Source: JBDLRH01 sp039800165
GTDB lineage: Bacteria > Pseudomonadota > Gammaproteobacteria > Burkholderiales > Burkholderiaceae_C
NCBI GenBank assembly: GCA_039800165.1
Contig: JBDLRH010000170.1
Coordinates: 1 to 6,595 of the forward strand
Direction: 5' to 3'
Length of the DNA stretch: 6,595 nucleotides
Shown: positions 1 to 5,184 of the stretch, piece after piece
Layout of the letters: the number at the start of each line of letters is the position of its first letter
Numbering within the stretch: the stretch's first letter is position 1
Notes under the pieces: model-generated
The model's database searches: none
What the model was told of the DNA's origin: nothing
What the model saw: only the letters and a program-made list of their open reading frames with translations
Translations under genes and position numbers: made by a program

Positions 1-983
1 GTCTCCACCGGGTAGCGGCCAGCCGCCGTCTCGGCGCTGAGCATCACCGCATCGGTGCCGTCGAGCACGGCGTTGGCCACATCGCTGACCTCCGCGCGCG
101 TGGGCACCGGCGCCTGGATCATGCTCTCCATCATCTGCGTGGCGGTGATGACAACCTTGTCCATCTCGAGCGCGAGGCGGATCATGCGCTTCTGCAGCGC
201 CGGCACAGCGGCGTTGCCGACCTCGACTGCCAGATCACCGCGCGCGACCATGATGCCGTCGCTGGCGCGCAGGATGGCCTCGAGCTGGGGGATCGCCTCG
301 CTGCGCTCGATCTTGGCAATCATCGCCGGCTTGTGGCGCTGCGACTCGCCGGCCACGTTGGCGAGCTGGCGCGCCATCTCCATGTCGGTGGCGCTTTTGG
401 GAAAGCTCACCGCCAGGTACTCGCACTGGAAGGACATCGCGGTCTTGATGTCCTCCATATCCTTGGCCGTCAGCGCCGGGGCCGTCAGGCCACCGCCTTG
501 CTTGTTGATGCCCTTGTTGTTCGACAGCTCGCCGCCGAGCTTCACGGTGGTGTGCACCGCTTCGCCGCGCACGTCGTCGACCGTCAGCACGATCAGCCCG
601 TCGTTGAGCAGCAGCACGTCACCGGGCTTCACGTCGCGCGGCAGCTCCTTGTAGTCCAGCCCCACGCCATGGACGTCACCGGGCGCGGTACGCGATGCAT
701 CCAGCACGAACTTCGCACCGGGCTCGAGCATCACCTTGCCCTCGGCAAACTTGCCCACGCGGATCTTCGGGCCCTGCAGGTCGGCCATGATGGCCACCTC
801 GCGGCCGGCGCGCTGCGCGGCCTCGCGCACCAGCTTCGCGCGGTCGATGTGGTCCTGCGCCTTGCCGTGGCTGAAGTTCAGCCGCACCACATTCACGCCT
901 GCTGCAATCATCTTCTGCAGCAGGTCGAGGTCGCTCGAGGCGGGGCCGAGGGTGGCAACGATCTTGGTGGCGCGGCGGGCCAT
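1..983 (-). CDS. pyk: pyruvate kinase, partial (C-terminus off the left edge)
   Basis: Pyruvate kinase transfers phosphate from phosphoenolpyruvate to ADP, giving pyruvate and ATP in the last step of glycolysis, in the cytoplasm. I translated the minus strand from the ATG at 981-983 and read 327 codons without a stop, so about two thirds of a usual protein of roughly 470-480 residues is present. Visible landmarks are RLNFSHG (residues 34-40, substrate and K+ site), DLQGPKIRVG (68-77, start of the B domain), the catalytic lysine region IAKIERSEA with K224 and the metal ligand E226, and MVARGDLAVEVG (245-256) with metal ligand D250. TATQMMESM and DGTDAVMLSAETAAGRYP follow near the edge. The ARGDLAVE and TATQMMESM wording is closer to the PykA type than to PykF. 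The allosteric C-terminal domain is not in the window. A strong ribosome binding site precedes the start, and pgk lies 91 nt upstream on the same strand. All catalytic residues inspected are present. Confidence 0.96.
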   Translation of the reverse strand, partial: MARRATKIVATLGPASSDLDLLQKMIAAGVNVVRLNFSHGKAQDHIDRAKLVREAAQRAGREVAIMADLQGPKIRVGKFAEGKVMLEPGAKFVLDASRTAPGDVHGVGLDYKELPRDVKPGDVLLLNDGLIVLTVDDVRGEAVHTTVKLGGELSNNKGINKQGGGLTAPALTAKDMEDIKTAMSFQCEYLAVSFPKSATDMEMARQLANVAGESQRHKPAMIAKIERSEAIPQLEAILRASDGIMVARGDLAVEVGNAAVPALQKRMIRLALEMDKVVITATQMMESMIQAPVPTRAEVSDVANAVLDGTDAVMLSAETAAGRYPVE

Positions 984-988
984 GTCAA

Positions 989-993
989 CTCCT
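989..993 (-). promoter_or_regulatory. Shine-Dalgarno of pyk
   Basis: On the minus strand AGGAG lies 5 nt before the pyk ATG. It is the clearest ribosome binding site on the minus strand and fixes the start codon, in contrast to def, fmt and pgk, which lack an obvious one. Confidence 0.75.
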
Positions 994-1038
994 GTGTGGG
1001 TGCAACGATTGTCCCACGCGAACGTGACCACGCCGCAC

Positions 1039-1061
1039 GGCTGCGCTGCTCTCGCGCAGCC
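1039..1061 (-). terminator. GC-rich stem-loop between pgk and pyk (possible weak terminator or processing site)
   Basis: A perfect 8-bp inverted repeat (GGCTGCGC at 1039-1046 and GCGCAGCC at 1054-1061) encloses a 7-nt loop. It begins 13 nt after the pgk stop codon on the minus strand. No T-run follows in the direction of transcription, so it is not a canonical intrinsic terminator. It could reduce readthrough into pyk, protect the 3' end of the upstream mRNA, or mark a cleavage site. A smaller hairpin with a TTCG tetraloop on the minus strand (stems 1015-1018 and 1023-1026) lies nearer the pyk start. The base pairing is seen directly; the function is inferred. Confidence 0.4.
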
Positions 1062-1074
1062 AGGCAGGACGGGC

Positions 1075-2268
1075 TCAGCCCGCAGCGCGCTTTTGCAGGA
1101 TCTCGAAGGCCGGCAGCGTCTTGCCCTCCAGCACCTCGAGGAAGGCACCACCGCCGGTGGAGATGTAGCCCACATCCTTCTCGATGCCGTACTTGGCAAT
1201 CGCAGCCAGCGTGTCGCCACCGCCGGCGATGCTGAAGGCCGAGGAATGGGCGATGGCCGCCGCCAGCGTGCGGGTGCCACCGGCAAACTGGTCGTACTCG
1301 AACACGCCCATCGGGCCGTTCCAGACGATGGTGCCGGCGCTGGCAATGATGCCGGCCAGTTGCGCCGCGGTGCGCGGGCCGATGTCCAGGATCATGTCGC
1401 CCGGCTGCACCGCGTCCACCGCCACCTTGTTGGCACGTGCGAGCGACGAGAACTCGTCGGCCACCACCACGTCAACCGGAATGGGCACCGCGGCGCCGCG
1501 CTGTCGCATCATGGCAATGACCTCGCGCGCCGCGCCCACCAGATCGGGCTCGGCCAGGCTCTTGCCAATCGGGTGCCCTTCGGCCAGCAGAAAGGTATTG
1601 GCAATGCCGCCGCCGACGATCAGCTGGTCCACATTGGCGGCCAGCGACTTGAGGATGGACAGCTTGGTCGAGACCTTGCTGCCCGCCACGATCGCCACCA
1701 GCGGCCGCTTCGGGTGGGCCAGCGCCTTGGTGATGGCATCGATCTCGGCGGCCAGCAGCGGGCCGGCGCACGCCACCTTGGCGTACTGCGCAATGCCGTA
1801 GGTGCTGGCCTCGGCGCGATGCGCGGTACCGAAGGCGTCGTGCACGAAGATGTCGCACAGCGCCGCCATCTTCTGCGCGAGCTCGGGGCTGTTCTTCTTT
1901 TCGCCCTTGTTGACGCGGCAGTTCTCCAGCAGCACCACGTCGCCTGGCGCCACGCTCACGCCGTCGACCCAGTTCGCGATCAGCTTGACCTCGCGGCCTA
2001 ACAGCTCACCGAGTCGCCTGGCCACCGGCGCCAGCGAATCCTCGGGCTTGAACTCGCCTTCGGTCGGGCGGCCCAGGTGGCTGGTGACCATCACCGCGGC
2101 GCCGGCTTGCAGCGCCATCTCGATGCAGGGCACCGACGCACGGATGCGCGTGTCTTCGGTGATCTGACCGGCATCGTCCTGCGGCACATTGAGGTCAGCA
2201 CGGATGAAGACCCGCTGGCCGCGTACGCGACCCTGGGCACACAAATCGGAAAAGCGCAGAACGTTCAT
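1075..2268 (-). CDS. pgk: phosphoglycerate kinase
   Basis: This enzyme transfers phosphate from 1,3-bisphosphoglycerate to ADP, giving 3-phosphoglycerate and ATP; it runs in reverse in gluconeogenesis and carbon fixation. The 397-residue length is usual for a bacterial monomeric enzyme. The N-domain carries RADLNVP (residues 23-29, with D25 and N27 for the sugar phosphate), R41 and TSHLGRP (62-68), followed by LLENCR and DAFGTAHRA. The C-domain carries AGSKVSTK (195-202), WNGPMGVFE (316-324), the nucleotide-binding GGGDT (349-353) and STGGGAFLE (370-378). All the substrate residues I looked for are present. The ATG at 2266-2268 gives the expected short N-terminus before RVFIRADLNVP. No good Shine-Dalgarno precedes it: the 12 nt upstream read AGAATTCCGGCC. 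azlD ends 21 nt upstream on the same strand, so translation may depend partly on ribosomes arriving from azlD. The pgk-then-pyk order couples the two ATP-forming steps of lower glycolysis. Confidence 0.98.
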   Translation of the reverse strand: MNVLRFSDLCAQGRVRGQRVFIRADLNVPQDDAGQITEDTRIRASVPCIEMALQAGAAVMVTSHLGRPTEGEFKPEDSLAPVARRLGELLGREVKLIANWVDGVSVAPGDVVLLENCRVNKGEKKNSPELAQKMAALCDIFVHDAFGTAHRAEASTYGIAQYAKVACAGPLLAAEIDAITKALAHPKRPLVAIVAGSKVSTKLSILKSLAANVDQLIVGGGIANTFLLAEGHPIGKSLAEPDLVGAAREVIAMMRQRGAAVPIPVDVVVADEFSSLARANKVAVDAVQPGDMILDIGPRTAAQLAGIIASAGTIVWNGPMGVFEYDQFAGGTRTLAAAIAHSSAFSIAGGGDTLAAIAKYGIEKDVGYISTGGGAFLEVLEGKTLPAFEILQKRAAG

Positions 2269-2289
2269 GGCCGGAATTCTACGAAGCGG

Positions 2290-2634
2290 CTACCAGCCCA
2301 GCCCCAGGTGCAGCGGCAGGTACACCGCCATGCCCGCCACGATGGTGATGAGCACGTCGCGCCGCCAGAAGTAGGCCGCCGCGCCTGCGGCTGCGGCATA
2401 CAGGCGCGCGTCGTGCAGGGTCTGCACCAGCTGGCCTTGTGCCATCACCACCTCGGGCACCACCACCGCCGCCAGTGCAGCGATCGGCGCGTATTGCAGG
2501 CCGCGCTGCGCCCAGTGCGGCAGCGTCCAGTCGCGGTCCAGGATGAAGAAGAAGCAGCGCGCAAGCACCGTGACGCAGGCCAGGCCCGCGATCACCGCCA
2601 CCGTCCACAGGTCGGTGCTGCCTGCGCCCGTCAT
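2290..2634 (-). CDS. azlD: AzlD-family branched-chain amino acid exporter, small subunit
   Basis: AzlD is the small inner-membrane partner of AzlC; together they form a branched-chain amino acid exporter (the Bacillus azlCD and E. coli YgaZH type). The 114-residue length fits the family. Hydrophobic segments lie at about residues 9-33, 48-64, 78-90 and 94-111, consistent with four short membrane helices. The YAPIAALAAVVVPE stretch (48-61) matches the conserved core of the family. An arginine (R26) ends the first segment just before an aromatic run. The ATG at 2632-2634 overlaps the azlC stop codon as ATGA, and AAGGG lies 6 nt upstream, so translation is very probably coupled to azlC. The same frame stays open further upstream inside azlC, but that extension is arginine- and alanine-rich and unlike the family, so I reject it. 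The exported substrate cannot be told from the sequence; valine, leucine, isoleucine or methionine are known for relatives. Confidence 0.9.
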   Translation of the reverse strand: MTGAGSTDLWTVAVIAGLACVTVLARCFFFILDRDWTLPHWAQRGLQYAPIAALAAVVVPEVVMAQGQLVQTLHDARLYAAAAGAAAYFWRRDVLITIVAGMAVYLPLHLGLGW

Positions 2635-3374
2635 GCTGCGCCCTTGCGCTGCGCCGGCGCACCAGGGCCGCGGCCTTCGAGTGACATGCACAGCACCACC
2701 GCCACCGCAATCGCCACCACGATGTTGAGCTTGAGCGGCAGCGACCACGCCACCACGGCCGCGGCCGCAGCCACCGTACCGGCCAGCAGCCGCATGCGCG
2801 TGGTGGCCAGCGAGCACAGGATGCCGATCAGGCACAGCGTGCCGGCAAAGCCCAGGCCCCAGTGGGTGGGAATGAAATTCGCCAGCGCGATGCCCACCAG
2901 GCTGGAGCCCACCCAGCTGCCCCAGTTGACCAGGCAGTTGCCCGCAAGGTAGGCGCTTTGCTCCCGCAGCACCGCCGTATCGGTGGACGGATGCACGAAG
3001 CGCCGCGTGAACAGCACGTAGCTGATGTCGGCGGTGAGGTAGCCGTGCGTCATGCGCTGCCAGCGCGGCAGGTGCATCAGGAAGGGCCGCAGGTGCAGGC
3101 TGAAGACCACAAAGCGCAGGTTCACGCAGAACGCGGTGGCCAGGATCACCCACGCCGGCGCGCCTGCAATCAGCAGCGGGATGGCCGCCAGCTGCGCGCT
3201 GCCGGCGAACACCAGCACCGTCATCAGCACCGACTCGAGCACGCTCATGCCCGACTTCACCATCGCCACGCCAGTCATCAGGCCCCACGCGCCGATGCCC
3301 GGGGCCTGCGGCCACATGTCGCGCGCGCCGTCGCGAAACGCCGGGTGCCGGTAGTTGCTGGGCAGGAAGAACAT
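2631..3374 (-). CDS. azlC: AzlC-family branched-chain amino acid exporter, large subunit
   Basis: AzlC is the larger membrane subunit of the AzlCD exporter, thought to move branched-chain amino acids (and methionine in some relatives) out of the cell. The product has 247 residues. Hydrophobic segments lie at about 27-45, 47-70, 73-95, 146-168, 174-190, 197-211 and 214-231. Family landmarks visible are FAGSAQLAA (56-64), NLRFVVFSLHL (85-95), the TADISYVLF segment (114-122) and YLAGNCLVNWGSW (142-154). The frame is open upstream to 3452, but the ATG at 3372-3374 is preferred: it lies 4 nt after the fmt stop codon and removes 26 basic, serine/proline-rich residues that would be an antisense-like extension into fmt. 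No strong Shine-Dalgarno is seen, which suits translational coupling to fmt. The basic C-terminal tail (about 233-247) is likely cytoplasmic. The identity is firm at family level; the substrate is not shown. Confidence 0.93.
   Translation of the reverse strand: MFFLPSNYRHPAFRDGARDMWPQAPGIGAWGLMTGVAMVKSGMSVLESVLMTVLVFAGSAQLAAIPLLIAGAPAWVILATAFCVNLRFVVFSLHLRPFLMHLPRWQRMTHGYLTADISYVLFTRRFVHPSTDTAVLREQSAYLAGNCLVNWGSWVGSSLVGIALANFIPTHWGLGFAGTLCLIGILCSLATTRMRLLAGTVAAAAAVVAWSLPLKLNIVVAIAVAVVLCMSLEGRGPGAPAQRKGAA
2641..2645 (-). promoter_or_regulatory. Shine-Dalgarno of azlD inside azlC
   Basis: On the minus strand AAGGG lies 6 nt before the azlD ATG, within the last codons of azlC. It supports the start that overlaps the azlC stop codon. 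Confidence 0.6.
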
Positions 3375-3378
3375 CGCT

Positions 3379-4377
3379 TCAGCGCGGAGCGGGCCCCGTA
3401 CCCAGCACCGTGCCGGGGGCGACCGGGAAGCCGCGCAGGAACTCGGCCGCACCGAGCCGTCGGCCGCCCGCGCGCTGCAGCTCGGTCAGGCGCAGCGCGC
3501 CGCGCCCGCATGCAACGACGATGCCCTCGGCAGCCGCATCGGCGTCGGCGCGCAGCACGGTGCCGGCTTGCGTTGCTGGCGCAGCAAGCCCCGGACCATC
3601 GGCCACGGGCTCGGCACGCCAGACCTTGACCGCTTCGCCGCCGGCGTGGGTGCTTGCGCCCGGAAACGGATCGAAGGCCCGCACGCGTCGCGCGATTTGC
3701 GCCGCGTCCTGCGACCAGTCGATCTGCGCCTCGGCCTTCTCGATCTTGTGCGCGTAGGTCACGCCATCGGCCGGTTGCGCCGTGCGCTGCAGGCTGCCGG
3801 CCTTGGCCGCGTGCAACGCGTCGACAATGAGGCGCGCGCCCAGCTCCGCCAGCCGGTCGTGCAGCGTGGCGGTGGTGTCGTGCGCCGAAATCGGCAAGGG
3901 CTCGACGAGCAGCATGTCGCCGGTGTCCAGGCCGGCGTCCATCTGCATGATGGTCACGCCGGTCTGCGCATCCCCGGCCTCGATCGCGCGGTGGATCGGC
4001 GCGGCGCCGCGCCAGCGCGGCAGCAGCGAGGCGTGGATGTTCAGGCAGCCCCGCCGCGGCGCGTCCAGCACCCACTGCGGCAGGATCAGGCCGTAGGCGG
4101 CCACCACCATCGCGTCGGCCTGTGCCGCCGTGATGGCATCGCGCGCCTGTGCAGCGTCTTCGGGGTACTTGCCATCCAGCCGCAGGCTGCGCGGCTGCGC
4201 CACCGCGATGCCGCGCTCCAGCGCCAGCTGCTTGACCGGCGAGGCCTGCAGCTTCATGCCGCGGCCCGCCGGCCGGTCGGGCTGGGTCAGCACCAGAGGG
4301 ATGTCAAAACCCGCATCGATCAGCCGCGCCAGCGCCGCGCGCGCGAACTCGGGGGTGCCTGCAAAGATGATGCGCAC
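3379..4377 (-). CDS. fmt: methionyl-tRNA formyltransferase (GTG start)
   Basis: Fmt formylates the amino group of methionyl-initiator tRNA using 10-formyltetrahydrofolate, which lets bacterial translation start. The product has 332 residues, slightly longer than the 315 of E. coli Fmt. The N-terminal Rossmann-like domain opens with RIIFAGTPEFA (residues 2-12) and holds QPDRPAGRG (32-40). The folate and catalytic part has NIHASLLPRWRGAAPI (113-128) and MDAGLDTGDM (146-155). The catalytic triad is N113, H115 and D151, with the same spacing as N106, H108 and D144 of E. coli. The tRNA-binding C-terminal domain follows from about residue 210. I chose the GTG at 4375-4377 because it places RIIFAGT right after the first residue. 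The only in-frame ATG upstream is at 4579-4581, which would lie inside def and add 68 unlike residues. No clear Shine-Dalgarno precedes the GTG. def lies 80 nt upstream and azlC starts 4 nt downstream. Confidence 0.96.
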   Translation of the reverse strand: MRIIFAGTPEFARAALARLIDAGFDIPLVLTQPDRPAGRGMKLQASPVKQLALERGIAVAQPRSLRLDGKYPEDAAQARDAITAAQADAMVVAAYGLILPQWVLDAPRRGCLNIHASLLPRWRGAAPIHRAIEAGDAQTGVTIMQMDAGLDTGDMLLVEPLPISAHDTTATLHDRLAELGARLIVDALHAAKAGSLQRTAQPADGVTYAHKIEKAEAQIDWSQDAAQIARRVRAFDPFPGASTHAGGEAVKVWRAEPVADGPGLAAPATQAGTVLRADADAAAEGIVVACGRGALRLTELQRAGGRRLGAAEFLRGFPVAPGTVLGTGPAPR

Positions 4378-4418
4378 GATGTACTTGCAGCAGGGGCCGC
4401 GTGGATGGCGATGACAGC

Positions 4419-4439
4419 GGGCGGGGACAGGGCGGGGAC
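4419..4439. repeat. two direct copies of a 10-mer in the def-fmt gap
   Basis: GGGCGGGGAC occurs at 4419-4428 and again at 4430-4439, with one base between. A related G-rich run, CGGGGCGGCGGGG, follows to about 4456. The gap between def and fmt (4378-4457) is therefore C-rich on the transcribed minus strand and holds no other recognisable signal. It may be simple low-complexity slippage. Confidence 0.55.
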
Positions 4440-4457
4440 GAGACGGGGCGGCGGGGT

Positions 4458-4970
4458 TCAGCCGCGCGCCATTTCGCGCTGCAGCTTGAGCATCTTGGTC
4501 TTGATGCGGTTGCGCTTGAGCGGAGACAGGTACTCGACGAACACCTTGCCCATCAGGTGGTCCATCTCGTGCTGGATGCACACCGCCAGCAGCCCCTCGC
4601 AGCGCAGGGTGCGGCTGGTGCCGTCGCGGTCGAGTGCGCGCACCTCCACCTGCAGCGGCCGCTCCACGCCGTCATAGATGCCGGGCACCGACAGGCAGCC
4701 CTCTTCATTGACCGTCTTCTCGGCGCTGGCCCAGGTGACTTCGGGGTTGATGAAGACCAGCGGTTCGTTGCGGCCCTCGGAGACGTCGGCCACGATCACC
4801 CGCTCGTACACGTCCACCTGGGTGGCGGCCAGGCCCACGCCCTGCGCGTCGTACATGGTCTCGAGCATGTCGGACACCAGCGCGCGGATGCGGTCGTCCA
4901 CCTGCGGCACCGGCCGGGCGACGGTGTGCAGGCGCGGGTCGGGGAAGCACAGGATGGGAAGCAGGGCCAT
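4458..4970 (-). CDS. def: peptide deformylase
   Basis: Peptide deformylase removes the formyl group from the N-terminal methionine of new proteins at the ribosome, which completes the cycle started by Fmt. The product has 170 residues, against 169 in E. coli. All three metal and active-site motifs of the family are present: GVGLAATQ (residues 44-51, with Q51), EGCLS (90-94, with metal ligand C92) and HEMDHLMG (134-141, with metal ligands H134 and H138 and catalytic E135). The N-terminus MALLPILCFPDPRL is typical. The ATG at 4968-4970 fits this; the frame is open upstream to 5168, but that stretch runs through the promoter region and is alanine- and arginine-rich noise. No Shine-Dalgarno is visible: the 10 nt before the ATG read CTGCGTTCCC. 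It is the first gene of the minus-strand cluster and diverges from the LysM gene. The basic C-terminal tail (about 152-170) is usual for the proteobacterial type. Confidence 0.97.
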   Translation of the reverse strand: MALLPILCFPDPRLHTVARPVPQVDDRIRALVSDMLETMYDAQGVGLAATQVDVYERVIVADVSEGRNEPLVFINPEVTWASAEKTVNEEGCLSVPGIYDGVERPLQVEVRALDRDGTSRTLRCEGLLAVCIQHEMDHLMGKVFVEYLSPLKRNRIKTKMLKLQREMARG

Positions 4971-5019
4971 GGGAACGCAGTTGGGGGGCCGGCCAGAGGG
5001 TGCAAGGCCGCGATGTCGG

Positions 5020-5046
5020 TATTTTCGCCACTTTTTGCAGTGATTT
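5020..5046 (-). promoter_or_regulatory. AT-rich island, candidate promoter region of the def-fmt-azlCD-pgk cluster
   Basis: This is the most AT-rich patch of the divergent intergenic region, 50-75 nt upstream of the def ATG. On the minus strand GAAAAT (5021-5026) matches a -10 box at four of six positions, but I find no convincing -35 box 16-18 nt upstream. A short inverted repeat (CACT at 5029-5032 and AGTG at 5039-5042, 6-nt loop) lies inside it. The placement is inferred mainly from position and base composition. Confidence 0.3.
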
Positions 5047-5072
5047 GCCGCCGCGGCGGCCCGGGCGGCGGC
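5047..5072. repeat. GC-only palindrome in the divergent promoter region
   Basis: GCCGCCGCGGCGGC at 5047-5060 is a perfect 14-nt palindrome. Its left arm can instead pair with GCGGCGGC at 5065-5072 in an 8-bp stem. It sits between the AT-rich island near def and the candidate promoter of the LysM gene. It could be an operator for a dimeric regulator, or only the by-product of a CGG-rich run; the sequence alone does not decide this. Confidence 0.5.
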
Positions 5073-5079
5073 GGCCGCA

Positions 5080-5108
5080 TTGCCGCTGGGCGCACGGCGG
5101 CGCACAAT
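5080..5108 (+). promoter_or_regulatory. candidate sigma-70 promoter of the LysM (tsaP-like) gene
   Basis: TTGCCG (5080-5085) matches the -35 consensus at four of six positions, and CACAAT (5103-5108) matches the -10 consensus at four of six, with an exact 17-nt spacer. Transcription would start near 5115, leaving a leader of about 70 nt. This is the best-spaced pair I found in this very GC-rich stretch. It is an inference from consensus only. Confidence 0.35.
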
Positions 5109-5137
5109 GCCGTGACCACAGCCGCGCGGAGGGCGGC

Positions 5138-5159
5138 GCGTCGGCGTGAGCGCCGGCGT
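5138..5159 (+). promoter_or_regulatory. stem-loop in the presumed leader of the LysM gene
   Basis: Bases 5138-5146 pair with 5151-5159 in a continuous 9-bp stem (seven Watson-Crick pairs, two G-U wobbles) around a TGAG tetraloop. The stem ends 13 nt before the ribosome binding site, so it leaves the site exposed and could act as an mRNA-stabilising or regulatory element. An overlapping imperfect palindrome (GTGA at 5146-5149, TCAC at 5159-5162, CGCCGGCG between) offers an alternative pairing. GC-rich leaders form stems easily by chance. Confidence 0.35.
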
Positions 5160-5172
5160 CACAGGCATACAC

Positions 5173-5178
5173 AGGAAG
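5173..5178 (+). promoter_or_regulatory. Shine-Dalgarno of the LysM gene
   Basis: AGGAAG lies 6 nt before the ATG at 5185-5187. This decides the start in favour of that ATG over the in-frame GTG at 5146, and places a proper signal peptide directly at the N-terminus. Confidence 0.75.
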
Positions 5179-5184
5179 CATCAG

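Noticed and set aside
736..2001. A 421-codon open frame on the plus strand antisense to pyk and pgk.
   Set aside because: It overlaps two strongly identified enzymes, has biased Arg/His/Ala composition and has no plausible domain; it is a shadow frame.
2635..3315. An N-terminal extension of azlD in the same frame through azlC.
   Set aside because: The azlC frame there encodes a good membrane protein, while the extension is low-complexity. The ATGA overlap with AAGGG upstream gives a proper azlD start.
5055..5075. CGG-rich run considered as a CRISPR-like or microsatellite array.
   Set aside because: It is too short and irregular, has no spacers or repeat units of constant length, and is better described as a palindrome in a GC-rich promoter region.
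4971..5168. An N-terminal extension of def to 5168.
   Set aside because: It would add 66 alanine/arginine-rich residues before a canonical deformylase N-terminus and would cover the divergent promoter region.
5146..5184. An earlier GTG start for the LysM gene at 5146.
   Set aside because: It has no ribosome binding site, lies within the leader hairpin, and would put 13 extra residues before a well-formed signal peptide.
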